From positions 1 to 64,000 of the forward strand of contig VGXM01000004.1 in the NCBI GenBank assembly GCA_016873295.1: a DNA stretch of 64,000 nt. The letters run 5' to 3'. Each line of letters starts with the position of its first letter. The stretch's first letter is position 1. Made by a program: the position numbers and the translations under genes. The stretch is from Phycisphaerae bacterium (GTDB lineage: Bacteria > Planctomycetota > Phycisphaerae > Phycisphaerales > UBA1924). Shown here one piece after another: positions 51,654 through 60,453 of this stretch. The notes beneath the pieces are model-generated. The model was not told the DNA's origin and did not search any database. It saw only the letters and a program-made list of their open reading frames with translations.

Positions 51654-52046
51654 TCAGCAGCCCACGTTGTAGAGGTTGAGGTACTCGAGGAAGTCGTTGA
51701 AATCGACGATGCCGTCGCCGTTGAAGTCGGCCTGCAACGACCCGACGTTGTAGAGGTTGAGGAACTCGAGGAGGTCGTTGAAGTCGACGATGCCGTCCTG
51801 GTTGAGGTCGGCGGGGCAGGGCGTGCCCCGGGCGGCCCAGAACCCGCCTTCGAGGGCGATGTCGCCGGCGCCGGTGGCGCGGCCGACGTCGGGCTGCCCG
51901 ATGGTCAGGGACAACAGGACGGCGCCGGATCCGGCGGCGGTGCCGCCGCCGGCGTCGATGGTGTGCCAGCGCATCTCGGGTTGCAGCGCCAGCGCGACCC
52001 CGCACGTCGCCGCGAGCACCCATGCGCCGCCTGACACCGCGTCCAC
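51654..52046 (-). CDS. small exported protein with two dockerin-like repeats
   Basis: 130 residues from GTG 52046, preceded by GGAGGAGGG. A signal peptide spans about 1-22. A short module WHTIDAGGG, LLSLTIGQPD, LEGGFWA follows, seen in many Phycisphaerae surface proteins. The C-terminus holds two calcium-loop repeats, ADLNQDGIVDFNDLLEFLNL and ADFNGDGIVDFNDFLEYLNL, each ending in YN and resembling dockerin type I. In planctomycetes such tags are presumed to anchor or sort secreted proteins. The protein is almost all tag, so a missing functional domain or a decayed gene is possible. Confidence 0.75.
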   Translation of the reverse strand: MDAVSGGAWVLAATCGVALALQPEMRWHTIDAGGGTAAGSGAVLLSLTIGQPDVGRATGAGDIALEGGFWAARGTPCPADLNQDGIVDFNDLLEFLNLYNVGSLQADFNGDGIVDFNDFLEYLNLYNVGC

Positions 52047-52213
52047 GGTCCCTCCTCCGTCCGGGCCTGCGCGGCCCGGTCGCACCATTGTAACACCGGA
52101 TGGGGCTCGGGCGCGGAGAAAGCGCGCGGGTCCGGCCCGGATGGGGCCGCGTACGCCCCATACACTGCCGCACCGGGGGCCGCCGATAAGCGGGCGCCCC
52201 CACGAGGATCGCA

Positions 52214-52834
52214 ATGACCGCGGCAGGGCAGGTCAACTCAACGTCGCGGGGCCCGCGCCCGGACTCCATGGAGAACGACCAGTGGCCCAAGGGGTGGTTC
52301 ACCCCCGAGGAGGCCGCCGCGTACCAGGCCGAGGCGCGGCGGGTGCGGGGCGGAACCGTGGTCGAGGTCGGCGTCTACCTCGGCCGCAGTCTTTCGCGCG
52401 TGGCGCCGATCTGCCGCCTCAACGGCACTCGGCTGGTGGCGATCGACAACTGGAAGGGGTGCGTCGAGCTTGGCGAGCCGGGCACGGGCGTGGAACTGCT
52501 GGAGCCGTTCCGGGCCAACATGGAGTGGCTGGGGCTCTGGGACGCGATCGACCCGGTCTCGGGGGACAGCGCGCTGAGCGCCCTGAGATTCGCCGAGGGG
52601 AGCGTGGACCTGGTGTTCATCGACGCCACGCACCATTACCCCGCCGTCCTCACCGACGCCCGGGCGTGGTGGTCCCGCCTCAGGTGGGGCGGGGTGATGC
52701 TCGGGCACGACTACCGCGCCGAGTTCCCCGGGCTGGTCCGCGCGGTCGACGAGCTCTTCGGCGAGCCGGACGCGGTGGCGGGCTCGCTGTGGAAGGTGAG
52801 CAAGGCCTGGCCGGGGCGCCTGCGCGGGTGCTGA
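52214..52834 (+). CDS. class I SAM-dependent methyltransferase
   Basis: 206 residues. The glycine-rich SAM site is GTVVEVGVYLGRSLSRV; later conserved parts are RLVAIDNWKG, SVDLVFIDATHHYPAVLTDA and GGVMLGHDY, matching the Methyltransf_24 type. The substrate is unknown, but members often sit with glycosyltransferases in surface-polysaccharide loci, and a GT2 gene converges on it here. GAGGA lies 8 nt before ATG 52214. Confidence 0.83.
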   Translation: MTAAGQVNSTSRGPRPDSMENDQWPKGWFTPEEAAAYQAEARRVRGGTVVEVGVYLGRSLSRVAPICRLNGTRLVAIDNWKGCVELGEPGTGVELLEPFRANMEWLGLWDAIDPVSGDSALSALRFAEGSVDLVFIDATHHYPAVLTDARAWWSRLRWGGVMLGHDYRAEFPGLVRAVDELFGEPDAVAGSLWKVSKAWPGRLRGC

Positions 52835-53932
52835 TCAGGCCCGCTGGGGCCGAGCCAGCGCCTGCTCGCAGAACTGGAGGTTCTTGAAGACCCGCGGGCG
52901 CTGGTCGGCGGGCACGACCTCGAGCAGGCGCTTGCTCAGCTCCGCCCCCTCGACGGGGCGCTTGAGCCAGTAGAGTGAGACGCTCATGATGTCCACCAGG
53001 CGCCAGGTGTAGACCTCGGGCTCGACGAAGAGCGCGCCGTTGGGCTGGAGAATGCGCGACCCGATCTCCGCGAAGTGGTACGCCAGGCGGTGCTGCCCCT
53101 GGCGCTGGAAGTGCAGGGCCAGCGCGTGCAGGGGCTCGGCCCGGTGCGGGAACTTCTCGAAGGTCTCGAGCATCCGGCGGATCATCTCGGCGTCGTGCCC
53201 CAGGCGCCCGTGGCACAGCCCGATGCGGTACGACGAGTAGAACTGCTCTTCGGACCATCCACCCAGGTCGATGCGGCGTTCGTAGACGGGGATGGCGCCG
53301 GCCGAGTCGCCCATGTCGAAGTAGGAGTTGGCGAGGTAGAAGACCGAGCGTGCGTCGGCGGGATCCACGCGGAGGGCCTCGGTGAGGAGCGCGACGTCGC
53401 GCTCGTACTTGGTCACGCGGTTGGCGCCCGAGGCGTGGTCGAGGTACCACACGCCCTCGAGCACCGGGCGCGCGAAACGCCCCACGTCGAGGTACTCGTG
53501 CGTCACGCCCCGGTAGCGGGCCTCGGCGTCGCGCCGCACCAGACGGATGTTGCTGTACTCCAGCCCGCCGCCGGCGTGCCGCTGCACCAGCGAGTACACC
53601 GGCTCCTTGAGGCCGTCGCGGAAGCCCGGGCGATCGACCTTGAGCTCCATGTCGGCGTCGCAGAGGAGGAGGTAGTCAAACTCCAGGTCGCTGCTCCGCG
53701 CCGCTTCGAGGGCCTCGTTGCGGGCCTGCTCGAAGTTCCGGAACGTCGTGCGGGGCACGCGCCCGGGGATCCCGCGCTCGCCGAAGAACCGCTCGATCAA
53801 CTCCACGGTCTTATCCGTCGATCCCGTGTCGCAGATGACGTAGCAGTCGATGTGGGGCGCCAGGGCCGAGAGGCAGCGCTCCAGGTTCGCCGACTCGTTC
53901 TTGACGATCATGTTCAGGCAGATCCGCGGCAT
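52835..53932 (-). CDS. family 2 glycosyltransferase with C-terminal TPR-like region
   Basis: 365 residues. The GT-A start is ICLNMIVKNESANLERCLSA; CDTGSTDKTVELIERFF and the metal motif LLCDADMELK follow. EYLDVGRFARPVLEGVWYLD leads into a helical region with TPR-like pairs (YLANSYFDMGDSAGAIPVYE; LALHFQRQGQHRLAYHFAEI). This is the SunS/tetratricopeptide-GT2 arrangement. No membrane anchor. Its stop and that of the methyltransferase form TGATCA at 52832-52837 with no gap at all. Confidence 0.85.
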   Translation of the reverse strand: MPRICLNMIVKNESANLERCLSALAPHIDCYVICDTGSTDKTVELIERFFGERGIPGRVPRTTFRNFEQARNEALEAARSSDLEFDYLLLCDADMELKVDRPGFRDGLKEPVYSLVQRHAGGGLEYSNIRLVRRDAEARYRGVTHEYLDVGRFARPVLEGVWYLDHASGANRVTKYERDVALLTEALRVDPADARSVFYLANSYFDMGDSAGAIPVYERRIDLGGWSEEQFYSSYRIGLCHGRLGHDAEMIRRMLETFEKFPHRAEPLHALALHFQRQGQHRLAYHFAEIGSRILQPNGALFVEPEVYTWRLVDIMSVSLYWLKRPVEGAELSKRLLEVVPADQRPRVFKNLQFCEQALARPQRA

Positions 53933-54031
53933 GCGCCGTTCTCCCTGCGCCGGGCGCCCGGACCGGCGGACGGGAGAAGTGTACCCCGCGGCCGGGGGCG
54001 GACGGCGGCGCGGCGTCGGCGGAACCGCCCC

Positions 54032-55534
54032 CTACGGGCAGACCTCGTTGTAGAGATTGAGGTACTCGAGCAGGTCGTTGAAGTCGACCACGCCGTCGGC
54101 GTTGCGGTCGGCGCGGGGGTCGCCCGCGTTGTAGAGGTTCAGATATTCGAGCAGGTCGTTGAAGTCGACCACGCCGTCGCGGTTGAGGTCGGCGCGGCAG
54201 AACCGCTGGAAGAAGAGCTCGCCGAAGCACCCGGGGGAGCGCGAGGTGGTTCCGAAGACCACGCCGCCGGTCGTGACGGTGTACGCGGGGTCGAAATAGA
54301 TCTCCAGGCGGTCGCCCGCGTACAGGATTTGCGAGCCGTACTGGGGCGCCCGCGGGGCCAGCCGCTGGAAGAGCGCCTGGCAGATGATCGGGCCATCGGT
54401 CTGGAAGTTGAGTTCCGCCGACGAGATCCGCGCGGTCAGCTCGCCCACGTCGGTGACGATCCCCGCGGTGAAGATCGCGGGCTGGCCCGAGTGGTCGAAG
54501 GGATCGAAGTGGCCGGTGAACCCGGCGGTCCCGGTGCCGGCCCCGGCCCCTCGGGCCGCGGCGTTGTCCTGGCCCGTCCCGCCCGTCTCGACCCGCGCCG
54601 AGCCCGACGCGTCGAACCCGAAGACCCGCACCTCGTGGGGCGTGGGACCGGGCAGGACCGGCACGCCGGCCTCGTTGATCCCGGCGAGGACGGCCTGGCT
54701 CACCAGGGGCGGGGGGAGCAGCGGCGGGATGGGAATGGTGATCGTCGGCGTCGAAGATACCAGCCTCAGTTCGAGGATCTCGGTCTCGATCACGGGCGAG
54801 CGCGATGCGCCGCTGCGGAGGATGACGTTCCGGTGTTCGCTCCCCCGCCCGTCGAGCCGCCCCGAGCAGCCGGGCGTGCGCGACGTCGTGCCGAAGTTCA
54901 CGCCGCCGGACGTCACGCTGTACGCCGGGTCGAAGTAGATCTCGAGCCGATCGCCGGCATAGTCGATCACCGCCCCGTACTGGGGCGCCTGGGGCGCCAA
55001 GCGCTGGAAGAGCGCCTGGCAGATGATCGGGCCCGACGTCTGGAAGTTGAGCTCCTGGGCCGAGACCGTGGCGGTGAGCTCGCCGACGTCGGTGACGATG
55101 CCCGCGGTGAAGACCGCCGGCTGGGCCTGGGCGTCGAACGGGTCGAAGAGGACGGGGCGGAACCCCACCCGACCCGCCGGCGCCGCCGGCCCCTTGACCT
55201 GGTCCACCCGCTCGCCGCTGTTGATCGTCTCGACCACCACCGACCCCGGCGCGGTGTTGAGCACCGTCAGCGAGTCGCCCCCGGGGAGCGCGTTCACGAC
55301 CTGGTGCCCGGCCGCCGCCAGCGCCGTCCGCACCTGGTCGCGCTTCAGCGTCGCCGACGCCAGCGGCGGCAGCGGCACATTCACGACCGTCGCTCCGACC
55401 GTCACCCGGATGCTGCTGGAAGCCGTCGAGGTCGCGGGGCTGAACCTCAGCGTCGTCGACCCCGGCTGGGCCAGCGCCGACGCCGACAGACCGATCGCGC
55501 ACGCCAAGGACAATGCAGTTCGGATCAAGAGCAT
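54032..55534 (-). CDS. secreted protein with internal duplication and dockerin-like tail
   Basis: 500 residues. A signal peptide spans about 1-22. Two copies of a domain of about 95 residues occur at 129-223 and 342-436, sharing FTAGIVTDVGELTA, GPIICQALFQRLAP and AGDRLEIYFDPAY almost identically. Shorter similarity extends upstream (about 45-75 with 263-290), so the whole unit of about 213 residues was duplicated. The C-terminus has two calcium-loop dockerin-like repeats (ADLNRDGVVDFNDLLEYLNL and a second). Function unknown, presumably cell surface. GGAGGG precedes ATG 55534. Confidence 0.75.
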   Translation of the reverse strand: MLLIRTALSLACAIGLSASALAQPGSTTLRFSPATSTASSSIRVTVGATVVNVPLPPLASATLKRDQVRTALAAAGHQVVNALPGGDSLTVLNTAPGSVVVETINSGERVDQVKGPAAPAGRVGFRPVLFDPFDAQAQPAVFTAGIVTDVGELTATVSAQELNFQTSGPIICQALFQRLAPQAPQYGAVIDYAGDRLEIYFDPAYSVTSGGVNFGTTSRTPGCSGRLDGRGSEHRNVILRSGASRSPVIETEILELRLVSSTPTITIPIPPLLPPPLVSQAVLAGINEAGVPVLPGPTPHEVRVFGFDASGSARVETGGTGQDNAAARGAGAGTGTAGFTGHFDPFDHSGQPAIFTAGIVTDVGELTARISSAELNFQTDGPIICQALFQRLAPRAPQYGSQILYAGDRLEIYFDPAYTVTTGGVVFGTTSRSPGCFGELFFQRFCRADLNRDGVVDFNDLLEYLNLYNAGDPRADRNADGVVDFNDLLEYLNLYNEVCP

Positions 55535-55853
55535 GGGACCCTCCGTCCGCGCGCGGGCAATCCCCCACGGATTGCGCGGCGGTCACCCCCATCATCCCAC
55601 GCCGACCCGGGGCATGTCAAGCGCCAACCGCCGCGATCCGCCCGCCGCGACGTTGTCGGATCGGCCGATCGCCCGCCGCGTGCGCGCCCACGGGGGCATT
55701 CGGCCTTGCCTCGCGCCGCCGCTACGCTTGGACCCCTCCGGCTGAAGTCCGCACCCGAACGGGTCGATAACAGGCCTTCCACCGGAACCCATGGGTTATC
55801 CGACGCATGCCGGCATCGGCAGCGACCGACAAGCCCCCGCGCAGGAATCGACG
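55535..55853. other. divergent intergenic region without a gene
   Basis: 319 bp between the dockerin-tailed protein and the carbamoyltransferase gene. No convincing coding frame or RNA is seen. It holds a perfect 12-bp palindrome GATCGGCCGATC at 55659-55670, a possible operator. No clear -35/-10 pair was identified for either gene. Confidence 0.4.
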
Positions 55854-57617
55854 ATGTCGCGACTGGTCCTCGGAATCAACTCGGCCCACCCCGACGCCGC
55901 GGCGGTCCTGGTCTCCGAGAAGGGGATCCTGGCCGCCATCTGCGAGGAGCGGATCAACCGCAAGAAGCACTGCGCGGGATTCCCCACCCAGGCGATCGCC
56001 GAGGTGCTCAGGATCGCGGGCGCGAGCGTCACCGACCTGACCGACATCGCCATCGCGCGCGACAGCAAGGCCAACGTGGCCCGCAAGGCCATGTTCATGC
56101 TCCGGCACCCGCGCTCGGGGATGGGGCTGGCGCAGTGGTCCTTCGGCGTGCACAAGAAGCTGGCGGGGGCCCACGAACTGGTGGCGGAGGCGACGGGCGT
56201 GGCGCCCGAGCGGATCAAGGCCGACTTCCACCGCGTCGAGCACCACGTCGCGCACGCCGCCTCCTCCTTCTTCTGCTCCGACTTCGAGCGGGCCGTCGCC
56301 GTCACGACCGACGGCGTGGGAGACTTCTGCTCCGGGCTCATCGCCCGCTGCGAGGGGAGCACCATCAACGTGCTCGCCAAGAACTACTGGCCCCACTCCT
56401 TCGGCGTCTTCTACACCGCCGTCACCAACTTCCTGGGGTTCAACAAGTACGGCGAGGAATACAAGGTCATGGGCATGGCCGCCTACGGACAGCCCACGTT
56501 CCTCGAACCCATGCGCCGGCTGGTGCGCTACGCCCCCGGCGCGGGCATGCGCCTGGCCCTCCCCTACTACAACCACCACTACACCGTCCACACCCACACC
56601 CAGACCGAGGAGGGCGAGATCACCGTCAAGCCCATGTGGTCCGAGCGCCTGCGCGACCTCCTCGGCGAGCCCCGCGAACGCAAGGCCCCCTACGAGCAGA
56701 AGCACAAGGACATGGCCGCCTCGCTCCAGCGCTGCTTCGAGGAGGTCTACATGGCCTACGTCGACGACGCCACGAGGCGCACGGGGCTGCGCGACGCCGT
56801 CATGGCCGGGGGCTGCGCCCTCAACGGCGTGGGCAACGGGCGCCTCATGATGGAGCACCACCTCGACCGCGTCTACGTCCATCCCGCCGCGGGCGACGAC
56901 GGCACCGCCTCCGGGGCCGCGCTCTACGCCCTGCACGCCATCCTGGGCGTGCCGCGCTCGGGCAAGATGAACCACGCGTACCTCGGCACGGGTTGGACGG
57001 ACGAGCAGATCGAACAGGACGCCAGGGCCAGCGGGCTCCCCTGCCGCAAGCTCGACCGCGCCGCACTTCTCGAGACCGCCTCCGCCGCCCTTTCGCAGGG
57101 CAAAGTCATCGGCTGGTTCCAGGGGCGCGAGGAATGGGGCCCGCGGGCCCTGGGCAACCGTTCCATCCTCTGCCACCCGGGCTGGCCCGACATGAAGGCG
57201 ATCCTCAACGCCCGCGTCAAGAACCGCGAGACGTTCCGCCCCTTCGCCCCCGCGATCAAGCTCGAGCGCCTCAGCGACTGCTACGAGGGGTCGCACGAGG
57301 TTCCCTTCATGAACATCGTCTACAAGACCCGCCCGGAGTGGCGCCAGCGCCTCAGCGCCACCAACCACGACGACAACACCGGGCGCGTCCAGACCGTCAG
57401 CCGCGAACAGAACGCCCTCTACTACGACCTCATCGACGCCTTCGAGAGGAGGACGGGCGTGCCCGTGCTGCTCAACACCAGCTTCAACGAGAACGAGCCC
57501 ATCGTGCACACGCCGGCGCAGGCCATCGGCTGCTTCGGGCGCACGAGGATGGACTGCCTGGGCATCGGCTCCTTCTGGTTCGAGAAGCCCCAGGGGCTGA
57601 AGGAAGAGCAGCTCTAG
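55854..57617 (+). CDS. carbamoyltransferase, NodU/CmcH family
   Basis: 587 residues from ATG 55854 (AGGA upstream); an in-frame ATG at 55791 is less likely. The N-terminal Kae1-like domain has VLGINSAHPDAAAVL and the metal-site HHVAHAASSFF, with VTTDGVGD. The YrdC-like C-terminal half has WFQGREEWGPRALGNRSIL, FRPFAPAI and NTSFNENEPIV. Members transfer carbamoyl phosphate to hydroxyls of natural products or Nod factors through an adenylate. The acceptor is unknown; surface sugars are possible given nearby glycosyltransferases. The TAG stop lies in the end of repeat locus E. Confidence 0.9.
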   Translation: MSRLVLGINSAHPDAAAVLVSEKGILAAICEERINRKKHCAGFPTQAIAEVLRIAGASVTDLTDIAIARDSKANVARKAMFMLRHPRSGMGLAQWSFGVHKKLAGAHELVAEATGVAPERIKADFHRVEHHVAHAASSFFCSDFERAVAVTTDGVGDFCSGLIARCEGSTINVLAKNYWPHSFGVFYTAVTNFLGFNKYGEEYKVMGMAAYGQPTFLEPMRRLVRYAPGAGMRLALPYYNHHYTVHTHTQTEEGEITVKPMWSERLRDLLGEPRERKAPYEQKHKDMAASLQRCFEEVYMAYVDDATRRTGLRDAVMAGGCALNGVGNGRLMMEHHLDRVYVHPAAGDDGTASGAALYALHAILGVPRSGKMNHAYLGTGWTDEQIEQDARASGLPCRKLDRAALLETASAALSQGKVIGWFQGREEWGPRALGNRSILCHPGWPDMKAILNARVKNRETFRPFAPAIKLERLSDCYEGSHEVPFMNIVYKTRPEWRQRLSATNHDDNTGRVQTVSREQNALYYDLIDAFERRTGVPVLLNTSFNENEPIVHTPAQAIGCFGRTRMDCLGIGSFWFEKPQGLKEEQL

Positions 57618-58029
57618 GGGCGCGGGTCGGACGTCCGTGGAGGGAGCGCTCCGGGTGCCACGGGTCATCGGGCGCTCCGCCCGTGACCCGTGCGGGCCGG
57701 GTGTCACGGGTCATCGGGCGCTTCGCCCGATGACCCGTGCGGCTGTTCGAGGCCCGTCCTGACGCCGGCACGGGCGACCGCAAGGCGGATCGCCCGTGGC
57801 ACCCGCGGCGTCCGCCGGCGCCTTGGTGCGCGTTCTTCCGACTCGCGCCACGAGTGACGTGTGTCGGCAGTCCGTGGACGGAGCGCTCCGGGTGCCACGG
57901 GTCATCGGGCGCTTCGCCCGATGACCCGTGCGGGTCGGGTGTCGGGAGCAAGGCGGCACGGGCGAGCCGCAAGGCGGCTCGCCCGTGGCACCCGCGGCGC
58001 CTTGGTGCACGTTCTTCCGACTCGCACCG
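57614..58029 (-). repeat. palindromic 192-bp repeat array, locus E, two units in reverse orientation
   Basis: About 415 bp beginning CTAGGGGCGCGGGTCGG, where TAG is the carbamoyltransferase stop. Two units are inverted relative to loci A-C. The first carries hairpin 2 twice, joined by a remnant (GGGCCGGGTGT) of the first spacer type, although its main spacer is of the second type. This suggests recombination between unit types. The second unit has the first spacer type and the paired GAGCC/GGCTC change in hairpin 1. It ends within 10 bp of the next convergent gene's stop (58038). Confidence 0.88.
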
Positions 58030-58037
58030 CCGGGACG

Positions 58038-59015
58038 TCAATCGTCCCAGACGGTGACGACGATCACGCCGCCCGCGCCCGCGAAGACCCCGCCGTAGGG
58101 CTTCATCAGGACGTTGGCCCCGATGCTGGGCGCGTTGTCGGGTCGGAGCGGCACGCCCGTCGAGTCGTCCTCGTTGACGAACATGTTGTCGCCGTGGGTC
58201 CGGCCGCCGGAGACCGCGACGCCGTAGGTCTTGATGAGCGCCCGGGGATCGGGCTGGGTCTCGAAGACCACGCGCCCGTCGTTGTAGGCCACGTTGCCCT
58301 CCCAGCGGTTCACCAGCCCGTAGATCCGCAGGCGGTTGCTGTCGAGCCCGCCCGGCCCCGGGGCCAGTTGCCAGGCGCCCGGCTGCCCGACGTAGTTGGG
58401 CCCGCGGTTGGCCCACACCGCCTGCGACGAGTTGAACGTGCTCTGCCACGCCCCGAGCCTGCCGCCGAAGGGCATCAGGTTGGCGTAGGAGTTGTTCCCC
58501 TGGTACGTCCGCCGACCGCGCCCGCCCAGGGGCGAGATGCCCAGCCCCGTGGGGTACGCGGGCGCGAACTCGCCCGGCACGCCCGCGAAGCCCGGGTCCC
58601 ACGTCGCCTGCTCGGGGTTGGAGGCGGCCCGGGGGGCCGCGTACTCGTACTCCCGGTCGATCGTCACCTGCGGGTTGATCTCCGCAGGGCACACCGCCTG
58701 CTGCGGGAAGAGGAACCCGTTGAAGATCATCACCGACAGGATGTTGCCCGTGTTGTCCTTGACCAGCGCGGGCAGCCCGCCCTCGTCCGTGGTCAGGTCC
58801 GCCGGGTCGAGCTTGCTCGGCCGCGGGTACTCGTCCTGGCTGGCCCCCGCCCAGATCACCATGCCCTGCACCAGCGTCCGCAGGTGGGTCGAGTCCTTGA
58901 GCTGCCGCGCCGCCTCCCGCGCCTTGCCCAGCGACGGCAGCAGGATGCTGATCAACAGCGAGATGATCGTGATCACCACCAGCAACTCGATCAGCGTGAA
59001 CCCGCGCCGACGCAT
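58038..59015 (-). CDS. prepilin-type pseudopilin-like protein
   Basis: 325 residues. The N-terminus [20 protein letters not shown] is a type IV prepilin signal: cleavage after Gly5, Phe1, and Glu5 of the mature protein. The helix continues [20 protein letters not shown]. The remainder is a large extracytoplasmic domain with no H-X9-DG motif visible. Such proteins are numerous in planctomycetes; some are type II secretion pseudopilins, most are unassigned. AAGGAG lies before ATG 59015. Confidence 0.85.
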   Translation of the reverse strand: MRRRGFTLIELLVVITIISLLISILLPSLGKAREAARQLKDSTHLRTLVQGMVIWAGASQDEYPRPSKLDPADLTTDEGGLPALVKDNTGNILSVMIFNGFLFPQQAVCPAEINPQVTIDREYEYAAPRAASNPEQATWDPGFAGVPGEFAPAYPTGLGISPLGGRGRRTYQGNNSYANLMPFGGRLGAWQSTFNSSQAVWANRGPNYVGQPGAWQLAPGPGGLDSNRLRIYGLVNRWEGNVAYNDGRVVFETQPDPRALIKTYGVAVSGGRTHGDNMFVNEDDSTGVPLRPDNAPSIGANVLMKPYGGVFAGAGGVIVVTVWDD

Positions 59016-59562
59016 GAGCGGCTCCTTACCCCGTCATAGCCTATCCGAACTCCCCCGGAACGGTTGCACCCCTCGGCCCCCCACCGCCCCACCCCCCCAC
59101 GAGCCCCGGGCGCGAATGCCCTTGGCGGTGAGCGGCCCCGGCGGGCGACGGGCGGTCCGGGCCAAGTCGGGGACGATGACCGCCCGCATCCGCAGCCGGA
59201 CGCGCCGGAGGCCGCGGATCCGGGCCGGGACGCGGCCGGCGGCGTGGCGGCGCCCGGGGCGGGCGAACACGCGCTCGATCACCCGTCGCCGCCCGACCCC
59301 GATTCGTCCGGTCCATGCTCGTGCCCCTTGTGAGCGGTGACCCGGGAGCCGGGCATGGACCGCCGCGCCCATTCGCGCAGGCCGGGCCTTCGCGAGGGCC
59401 CATCCACGATGTCGCAAGGGGCCCGCGCGTGGGGTGCGCCCGACCCTGTCCACCCCGTGCTCGCGCCCAGGGCTCGTACTCGCCGCGTTCGGCACCCGGC
59501 GGTGCGGGGTTCCGGAGCGCGGATCGCCCGCGGGCGGACGGTCCTCGGACCACCGCCGCCTC
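59016..59562. other. intergenic region without a supported gene
   Basis: 547 bp between the pseudopilin start and the metallophosphoesterase stop. The right half is GC-extreme. A minus-strand frame of 170 codons (59041-59553) is open but Arg/Pro/Gly-rich with no domain. I see no tRNA, tmRNA or RNase P signature. The pseudopilin promoter should lie near 59020-59070. Confidence 0.4.
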
Positions 59563-60453
59563 TCACGCCGCGTTCAGCGTGATGCGCACGACCTCGGGCG
59601 GCACGCCCCAACGCACCGGCACCACGGTCATCCCCACGCCGCGCGAGACGATCACGGGGCACGCCGGTCCCCGCACGAACCCCCCGGCGTACTTGGACCC
59701 GTGCCGGCTCATGGTCACGGGCGTGCCGACGATCGGCAGACGCACCTGCCCGCCGTGCGTGTGCCCCGAGAGCAAGAGGTCGATGCGCGGGCCCTGCCGC
59801 ACCTCCGGGCGCTCCGCCGAGTCGGGGTTGTGGGCCAGCACCAGGCGCGGCATCGCCTCGGGCAGGTCGGCAAGGGCCACCGCCGGGTCGATGCGGTCCT
59901 CCCCGAGGTCGCCCAGCCCCGCCAGGCACAGGGCGCTGCGCGAGCGCGGCGAGGCGTCCAGGCACCGCGTCCGCCCGTCCAGGAACAGCCGCCGGTTGTC
60001 GATCACCGGGATCCCCACGTCCTCCAGCGCCCGGCGCACCGTCGAGCCGCACGCGTACCAGTCGTGGTTGCCCAGCACCGCGACCACGGGCACCGCGCCG
60101 CGCCGCAGCGGCGCCAGCAGACGCGCCGCCTCCGCGATGAAATCGGTCCCCGCGTCCACGTAGTCGCCCGTCAGGGCCACCAGGTCGGGCTCAAGCCGCC
60201 GCGCGTGCTCGACGGCGGCGGCCAGGAACGACGCGGGCACCAGCCGGCCCAGGTGCGGGTCCGAGATCTGCACGACCCGCATGCCCTCCAGCTCGCGCGG
60301 GAGCCCCGGCATGCGGACCCGGTAGTCCGCCGTGGTCAGGTCCCACGACGCCAGCCAGCGGCGGCGTCCCGGGAGGTTCTCGGCACCCGTCGGTGTGTCG
60401 GCACGGTCGCCGGGTCGGGGGCGGGGCGTCTTTGGATCACGCTCGTGCGGCAC
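59563..60453 (-). CDS. calcineurin-like metallophosphoesterase
   Basis: 296 residues. The di-metal motifs occur in order: D-x-H in ISDPHLGR, GDxxD in LTGDYVD, GNHD in VLGNHDWY, a distal His in LVLAHNPD, and GHTHGGQ. The order and spacing match the YkuE/YaeI group (UDP-2,3-diacylglucosamine or lipid-linked phosphoesterase-like). There is no signal peptide; a Pro/Arg-rich N-terminus of about 30 residues precedes the domain. It lies downstream of rpsG but separated by a strong terminator, so it probably has its own promoter. Confidence 0.87.
   Translation of the reverse strand: MPHERDPKTPRPRPGDRADTPTGAENLPGRRRWLASWDLTTADYRVRMPGLPRELEGMRVVQISDPHLGRLVPASFLAAAVEHARRLEPDLVALTGDYVDAGTDFIAEAARLLAPLRRGAVPVVAVLGNHDWYACGSTVRRALEDVGIPVIDNRRLFLDGRTRCLDASPRSRSALCLAGLGDLGEDRIDPAVALADLPEAMPRLVLAHNPDSAERPEVRQGPRIDLLLSGHTHGGQVRLPIVGTPVTMSRHGSKYAGGFVRGPACPVIVSRGVGMTVVPVRWGVPPEVVRITLNAA

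Noticed and set aside
53075-57733. Plus-strand open frame of 1552 codons
   Set aside because: It runs antisense to GT2 and the dockerin protein and out of frame through the carbamoyltransferase gene; no domain and biased composition.
59041-59553. Minus-strand 170-codon frame in the gap before the metallophosphoesterase gene
   Set aside because: Low-complexity Arg/Pro/Gly translation, several competing frames, no ribosome-binding site.
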